10,467 bases of DNA from T3Sed10-241 sp036751905 (GTDB taxonomy: Bacteria; Bacteroidota; Bacteroidia; Flavobacteriales_D; Cryomorphaceae). Below, piece after piece: positions 7,801 to 10,467 of the stretch (its first letter is position 1; the number at the start of each line of letters is the position of its first letter). The notes under the pieces are model-generated. The model searched no databases and was not told the origin of the DNA. It saw nothing but the letters and a program-made list of their open reading frames with translations. The position numbers and the translations under genes were made by a program. Location: assembly GCA_036751905.1 (NCBI GenBank), contig DAIOTP010000112.1, forward strand, positions 1 through 10,467, read 5' to 3'.

Positions 7801-7950
7801 GATCCTTCCCAGGCTTTGCTCAAAGATCTCCGTAAACACGTTCGTATCCCGGTCCCAGCGCGCGCCCTTCAGCGACAGGTAGGTGTACCCGAGCCTGCAC
7901 AGGTGCAGGATGACAGGGATCTTTACGCGGGCATCTTCGTTGAATTTCAT
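4882..7950 (-). CDS. hsdR: Type I restriction enzyme ATP-dependent subunit HsdR
   Basis: HsdR is the motor and nuclease of the type I complex; it translocates DNA with ATP and cuts away from unmethylated target sites. The 1022-aa product is of normal length and appears intact. The N-terminal PD-(D/E)XK nuclease shows FRPDITLL (D120) and FIEVKK (E134, K136). The superfamily 2 helicase motor shows Walker A in HTQGSGKT (313-320), the DEVH form of motif II in FLDEVHRSY (424-432), motif III LTGTP (454-458), motif V LLTGFDA (641-647) and motif VI QTLTRVNR (666-673). Residues about 720-1022 are helical and charged and should dock onto HsdM/HsdS. The ATG at 7950 follows a candidate promoter at about 8008-8038, and the stop overlaps the hsdM start by 4 bases. 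An insert at 586-595 reads MAADPREIYG, strikingly like the HsdS tail peptide. Confidence 0.98.
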   Translation of the reverse strand: MKFNEDARVKIPVILHLCRLGYTYLSLKGARWDRDTNVFTEIFEQSLGRINPEVAVEDIRRYYRDLALMLENEDLGREFFEKLTLRTGIRLIDFENFDNNSFHVVTELPCEKDDESFRPDITLLINGMPLAFIEVKKPNNREGIIAERNRIYSRFQNKKFRKFINLTQVMVFSNNMEYDDGDVEPLQGAYYATPSYGKPQFNYFREEDEAYQSPALPVLDGELENAVLKDNNLMSIKQSAEFATNKDVDAPTNRICTSLFSKPRLAFLLRYAIAYVHEVKGLEKHVMRYPQMFATMASAARLDEGIRKGIIWHTQGSGKTALAYYNVQYLTDYFQAKGVVPKFYFIVDRIDLLTQAAGEFEARGLKVRKVNSKSEFAAEIKSTLAVHNDSGRREITVVNIQKFKDDPNVTRNTDYNLGMQRVYFLDEVHRSYNPQGSFLANLHESDPNAIKIGLTGTPLLGDDYNSKSLFGNYIHKYYYNASIKDGYTLRLIREEIETSYKMALEKTLEDIKVLRGDVDRKQLYAHPRFAEDMLDYIVKDFEESRVRFNDHTIGAMVVCDSADQAKAMYGLFQEKYAEYEAPPLLMAADPREIYGWEKAEERRVKTAALILHDVGLKSERKEWVDDFKAGKIDILFVYNMLLTGFDARRLKKLYLGRVVKSHNLLQTLTRVNRTYREFRYGYVVDFADIESEFDKTNKAYFDELQAELGDDLQHYSDLFLKPEEIEAEIARIEAALFHFNTENLELFSRQVSEISERSTMLELVKALNTAKGLYNLIRLSGNYDLLEKLDFRKLTQLSRVADARLALINQKNALESGADTANLLNVALENVLFAFTKVREEEMVLADALKDILRKTREMMAANFDPRSPEFISLKEELERLFKKKNLNEVSKEEMEANIDALEAIFAKAKEDERKNQLLRAKYDNDAKYARIHKRLMEKGEPTKIESLLCAALNGLKQAADAQILKNARMLGNEKFVERMLMQQVIAQFETKHKIPLSADETRYINKLVVREYLNEYNGRAA

Positions 7951-8007
7951 CGACTTTCAGGGCTGCATCATTAAGGCTCCGAAAGGGAGCAGGATTTTGG
8001 TGTTGGC

Positions 8008-8038
8008 CAAATATAGGTCATATGCTGATTGAATGAAA
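8008..8038 (-). promoter_or_regulatory. Candidate promoter of the hsdRMS operon (Bacteroidota type)
   Basis: On the minus strand, TATATTTG (8015-8008) matches the Bacteroidota -7 consensus TAnnTTTG exactly. Nineteen bases upstream is TTTC (8038-8035), one base from the TTTG -33 element; a perfect TTTG at 8044-8041 sits 25 bases away. This would start transcription near position 8003, leaving a leader of about 50 bases before hsdR. It is a motif match only. Confidence 0.5.
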
Positions 8039-8127
8039 GCCAAAGTCTTTTGTCGGGTTAAAATACGCATCCAATTGAAGAAAAATTCCACTCATCCTTG
8101 GAATAGGAGGGGAGATTTTTGAAGTAC

Positions 8128-8156
8128 TTTTGGTACAATTAACACGTTTAAGTTTG
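8128..8156 (+). promoter_or_regulatory. Candidate promoter of the rightward operon (Bacteroidota type)
   Basis: TAAGTTTG at 8149-8156 matches TAnnTTTG exactly, with TTTTG at 8128-8132 as a possible -33 element, a 16-base gap that is a little short. Transcription would begin at about 8160-8164, at the first ATG of the next gene. Either that message is leaderless or translation starts at an internal ATG (8197 or 8206). It is divergent from the hsdR promoter, about 110 bases apart. Confidence 0.5.
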
Positions 8157-8163
8157 GATAAGT

Positions 8164-8388
8164 ATGAAAATTGCCTATTTTCGATCATCCAAACAAATGA
8201 AAATCATGAGCCGCTACTTCCCTTTCATAACTGGTCTCCGAGATTTGTTGCTTATAGCTGATGCACAAATTGTAACATCCAAAGGTGAATCTGTACTCAG
8301 CAATGAGAAGCAGATGAAAAAGGTAAACGAGGCCATTGAAAATTCTGACAGGAAAGGAAGCCAAAAGTCGATTACCGTGAAGCTATAG
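8164..8388 (+). CDS. Small hypothetical protein, first gene of rightward operon
   Basis: This is a 74-aa protein of no family I recognise. The N-terminal half has a moderately hydrophobic stretch (about residues 19-36, containing FPFITGLRDLLLIADAQIV) that is short and charged for a membrane segment; the C-terminal half is polar and lysine-rich (EKQMKKVNEAIENSDRKGSQ). The end is only three bases before the GTG of the membrane-protein gene, which argues that it is a real, co-transcribed gene. The start is uncertain: ATG at 8164 lies at the predicted transcription start, whereas ATG at 8197 (codon 12) or 8206 (codon 15) would leave a normal leader and a 63- or 60-aa product. It could be a small partner or regulator of the next protein, but nothing in the sequence shows this. 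Confidence 0.55.
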   Translation: MKIAYFRSSKQMKIMSRYFPFITGLRDLLLIADAQIVTSKGESVLSNEKQMKKVNEAIENSDRKGSQKSITVKL

Positions 8389-8391
8389 AGC

Positions 8392-9579
8392 GTGCAAATC
8401 ACCGTCGGATTCATAGGTTTGTTTCTGGTGTTTCTGCTACCAGGCATGATATTCCGGCGATTTTACTTTTTAAGCGAATTTTCTAAGCAGATATCAACAA
8501 GTGAGCCGATTCTCACCACTGTAGCTTACGCCCTCATTCCGGGCTCATTTATTCAGCTTCTTGGCTTGTTGTGTTACACTGCGATGTGGAGTCCAATTAG
8601 TGAAGATAGCGCCCATGCGATGTACAGCTTTTTCCTTGGAAATGACCGGATCGAGAACTTTGCAGAAGTGCTACTTGCGGGAGACATCTATTTATACTTG
8701 TTAATTGTATATGCATTCTCTGCATTTTTGGGACTTGCTGCCTATTTCGTGATTAGAGTATTCAAGTTGGACCGTCGAATCAAAATACTGAGATTCAAAA
8801 ACCAATGGGCATATATATTCAGTGGAGAAATTCTTGAGTTTCCTAAGCTTAGAAAGCTCCATCCTGAAGCCATTAGGGTGAGGCAAACAGGATTATATTT
8901 GTTTCCTGCGATTGATGTTTTGATACGAAGAGGGAGCGATACGGTCTTATATTCCGGAATTCTCAAAGACTATGATGTCGACCGACATGACATAAATAAG
9001 CTAAGCAGAATATATTTATTCGAAGCTTTCAGATACAAAAGGCGAATAGTCGACTCCAATGTAAGCGGTATAGAGGGCAATTCTAATGACGGCAGCCAAG
9101 GAGAGGATATGAGCTCTGTCTCAAACGAAATCGAACGCAAACAAATACCAGGCGATTATTTAATTCTGATGGGTGAGGACATTATTAATATCAACGTACG
9201 CTACGTCTATAACGAATCTGCAACTAAAGCTGGGAGACTTTATGATAGAAGAAATCTAAAAGGGTTTTTTTGGTCTATTTACCATACATTAAGCGTATTG
9301 TTATTCGCATTTGGAGGGCTTTTAATCGTTTTTAATCCAGAGAGTCTGTTGGGTATAATCGGATTGTCCAATAGCGATATTTCATGGTATTGGAGAATTC
9401 CATTATTGATGGCAACTCTCCAAAGCTATGGTATCTTGTTCCCGTTTGCTTTGGATGATGAGGAGCTTAGGCTCTATGGCTTTATTGGTTGGAAATTCTT
9501 TCTTGGTAGTCTAATCGGCATAGTTACGGTAGTTGTTTCTTCTTGTTTATTCATACTGAGTAGTCATGGTAAAATTTGA
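8392..9579 (+). CDS. Polytopic membrane protein with large central soluble domain (DUF6338-like)
   Basis: This 395-aa protein is probably in the inner membrane. Hydrophobic segments lie at about 3-20, 40-65, 98-124, 294-315, 331-353 and 366-391, so three helices precede and three follow a soluble region of about 170 residues. The N-terminus has LLPGMIFRRFYF, and the soluble region has DVLIRRGSDTVLYSGILKDY followed by INKLSRIYLFEAFRYKRR. An LLPG-type first helix plus a later xxYSGxxxxY beta segment recalls the DUF6338 membrane proteins; that assignment is from memory and tentative. Residues about 222-248 are a polar Ser/Asn/Gly/Glu linker. The GTG start follows the previous stop by three bases, and the stop abuts the TTG start of the next gene, so these are co-transcribed. 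It is A+T-rich (21 of 60 G+C at 9001-9060). No function is known to me; an effector or sensor role in defence is speculation from position. Confidence 0.88.
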   Translation: MQITVGFIGLFLVFLLPGMIFRRFYFLSEFSKQISTSEPILTTVAYALIPGSFIQLLGLLCYTAMWSPISEDSAHAMYSFFLGNDRIENFAEVLLAGDIYLYLLIVYAFSAFLGLAAYFVIRVFKLDRRIKILRFKNQWAYIFSGEILEFPKLRKLHPEAIRVRQTGLYLFPAIDVLIRRGSDTVLYSGILKDYDVDRHDINKLSRIYLFEAFRYKRRIVDSNVSGIEGNSNDGSQGEDMSSVSNEIERKQIPGDYLILMGEDIININVRYVYNESATKAGRLYDRRNLKGFFWSIYHTLSVLLFAFGGLLIVFNPESLLGIIGLSNSDISWYWRIPLLMATLQSYGILFPFALDDEELRLYGFIGWKFFLGSLIGIVTVVVSSCLFILSSHGKI

Positions 9580-10245
9580 TTGAATTCAGTGAAAAAATAC
9601 GATCCCGCTTATTTAATCCGCGAAAACTGGAAGCTCAAGATAAAGTTGGAGCAGGCGAAAGAATTAAACAAATCTCTTAATGTGGAACTGGAATTGGCTT
9701 GGGGAAATTGCTTACTAAAATACTATGACTTTTTGGAGGTAGCCCAGCAACAATATGGCCCAATGGTCAGCCCATCACCTGTACAACTATCTGGGCAGTA
9801 TACCTGTACTTTTGGCAAGGATGATTATGATAAACATCAGGTCAATGTGAGAAATGTTGTTGCTATTGTCAGTAACAGAAAGTATAAACGACTGTATTTT
9901 AAGGAGCCTATTTACAGCAAAGAAATAATAGGGCCGATACTAAGTTCACTCAGGCTTGACATCAATTTCGATGAATTACAACAAGCGCTTGATCGGCCTC
10001 GCATTCGGCTATTTAAAATATCAAAGAGTATTCATATAAACATAGAGCACTTTCGATTACGAAGCAAATACCTTGAATGTGTAGAAGTTGATCCGTTAAA
10101 ACTTCCCGAAGCCCTTTTTGAGTACAAACTAGGAAAAGTAGCGTGTGATGAAATAAGACGAATGCAAAATCACCTGATCTACATGCTTTCGTTCCGAAAA
10201 ATCAACGTTCGTTCCGAATTTGGCATAGTCCACCCAAATGAATAG
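9580..10245 (+). CDS. Hypothetical soluble protein, partner gene of the membrane protein
   Basis: This 221-aa protein has no signal peptide, membrane segment or motif I recognise. Residues about 10-42 form a charged helix that could be a coiled coil (YLIRENWKLKIKLEQAKELN). After a short aromatic stretch (WGNCLLKYYDFLEVAQQQYG) comes a mixed, probably beta-rich middle (65-110) and a basic helical region (120-205) with several Arg/Lys clusters, which could favour nucleic acid or phospholipid contact, though this is only composition. The TTG at 9580 comes directly after the TGA of the membrane-protein gene; GTG at 9589 (codon 4) is an equally plausible start, and an in-frame stop just upstream excludes earlier ones. 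This zero-gap junction implies translational coupling and probable functional pairing with the membrane protein. Confidence 0.8.
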   Translation: MNSVKKYDPAYLIRENWKLKIKLEQAKELNKSLNVELELAWGNCLLKYYDFLEVAQQQYGPMVSPSPVQLSGQYTCTFGKDDYDKHQVNVRNVVAIVSNRKYKRLYFKEPIYSKEIIGPILSSLRLDINFDELQQALDRPRIRLFKISKSIHINIEHFRLRSKYLECVEVDPLKLPEALFEYKLGKVACDEIRRMQNHLIYMLSFRKINVRSEFGIVHPNE

Positions 10246-10278
10246 CACTTTTGAGCATTCATTTAAATACTTGAAATC

Positions 10279-10416
10279 ATGAAAAACGGAAAAAGTGCGG
10301 CAGCGCACAAAGCAAATCAGGGAAATGCCAACAAGGGCACATCAGGAATAAATCAGGTTTATGCCAAGGTTCATGGTAATCGAGGCACCCAGATGAATCC
10401 TCAGGTTAAGAAGTAA
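10279..10416 (+). CDS. Small basic Asn/Gly/Lys-rich protein, 45 aa
   Basis: The ATG at 10279 opens a 45-codon frame ending in TAA at 10414-10416. The product begins MKNGKSAAAHKANQGNANKG and ends GTQMNPQVKK. It contains seven Lys, one Arg, two His, seven Asn and not a single Asp or Glu, so it is strongly basic; it has no hydrophobic segment and is probably disordered. It lies 33 bases after the 221-aa gene and ends about 20 bases before a clear terminator, a position that favours a real last gene of the operon or a short separate transcript. I faintly associate this Asn/Gly/Lys style with conserved small hypothetical proteins of Bacteroidota but cannot name a family. A nucleic-acid- or ribosome-binding role would fit the charge but is unproven. 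Confidence 0.6.
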   Translation: MKNGKSAAAHKANQGNANKGTSGINQVYAKVHGNRGTQMNPQVKK

Positions 10417-10435
10417 GGTTGCGTGGATGTTGAGC

Positions 10436-10467
10436 AGGCCGGGGGGTAATGTCTCCCGGCTTTTTTT
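10436..10467 (+). terminator. Intrinsic (rho-independent) terminator
   Basis: GCCGGG (10438-10443) pairs with CCCGGC (10455-10460). A further G-T and G-C pair extend the stem to 8 base pairs, with a 7-base loop (10446-10452), followed by at least seven T residues to the window edge. It ends transcription of the rightward gene set. Confidence 0.88.

Noticed and set aside
5521..7974. An 817-codon plus-strand open frame opposite hsdR
   Set aside because: It lies wholly antisense to a convincing, motif-complete hsdR; its His/Val/Leu-rich translation has no domain and is a product of the G+C-rich codon pattern of the real gene.
1..10467. CRISPR array, tRNA or rRNA gene, insertion sequence or integrase attachment site
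   Set aside because: I saw no regularly spaced repeats, tRNA-like cloverleaf, transposase or recombinase frame, or terminal inverted repeats; the only sizeable repeat is the duplicated hsdS tail.

Overview
The window looks like a defence-rich stretch of a Bacteroidota chromosome. This rests on two intergenic matches to the Bacteroidota -7 promoter element (TAnnTTTG), the near absence of Shine-Dalgarno sequences, and protein style; no genus can be named from the sequence. Base composition is a mosaic: the type I restriction-modification (R-M) genes are fairly G+C-rich, while the genes on either side and the specificity domains of hsdS are A+T-rich.

Layout, minus strand (read right to left). 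A complete type I R-M operon, hsdR-hsdM-hsdS (7950 down to 1969), has its genes overlapping by 4 and 8 bases. Downstream is an accessory block: a doubtful 60-codon frame, an HNH endonuclease gene (1772-1356) and a PD-(D/E)XK-type nuclease gene (1296-169). Just after the last stop codon lies a broken copy of the 3' end of hsdS (152-42). The two hsdS tails form direct repeats bracketing the nuclease block, which suggests capture of the block by recombination at hsdS or loss of most of a second hsdS.

Layout, plus strand. A 213-base divergent promoter region (7951-8163) separates hsdR from a compact, rightward, probably co-transcribed set: a 74-aa protein, a 395-aa protein with about six membrane segments and a large soluble loop, a 221-aa soluble protein, and a 45-aa strongly basic protein with no acidic residue. 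A clear intrinsic terminator closes the window. None of these four has a function I can assign.

How they may work together. HsdR, HsdM and HsdS form the standard ATP-dependent restriction and methylation complex. The HNH and PD-(D/E)XK proteins are likely auxiliary nucleases carried in the same operon or immediately downstream. The rightward membrane-protein operon could be a separate uncharacterised defence or envelope module; its position beside the R-M operon is the only hint of a defence role. A further oddity is a ten-residue peptide, MAA(D/E)PRxxYG, found in HsdR, at the HsdS C-terminus and in the broken hsdS tail.
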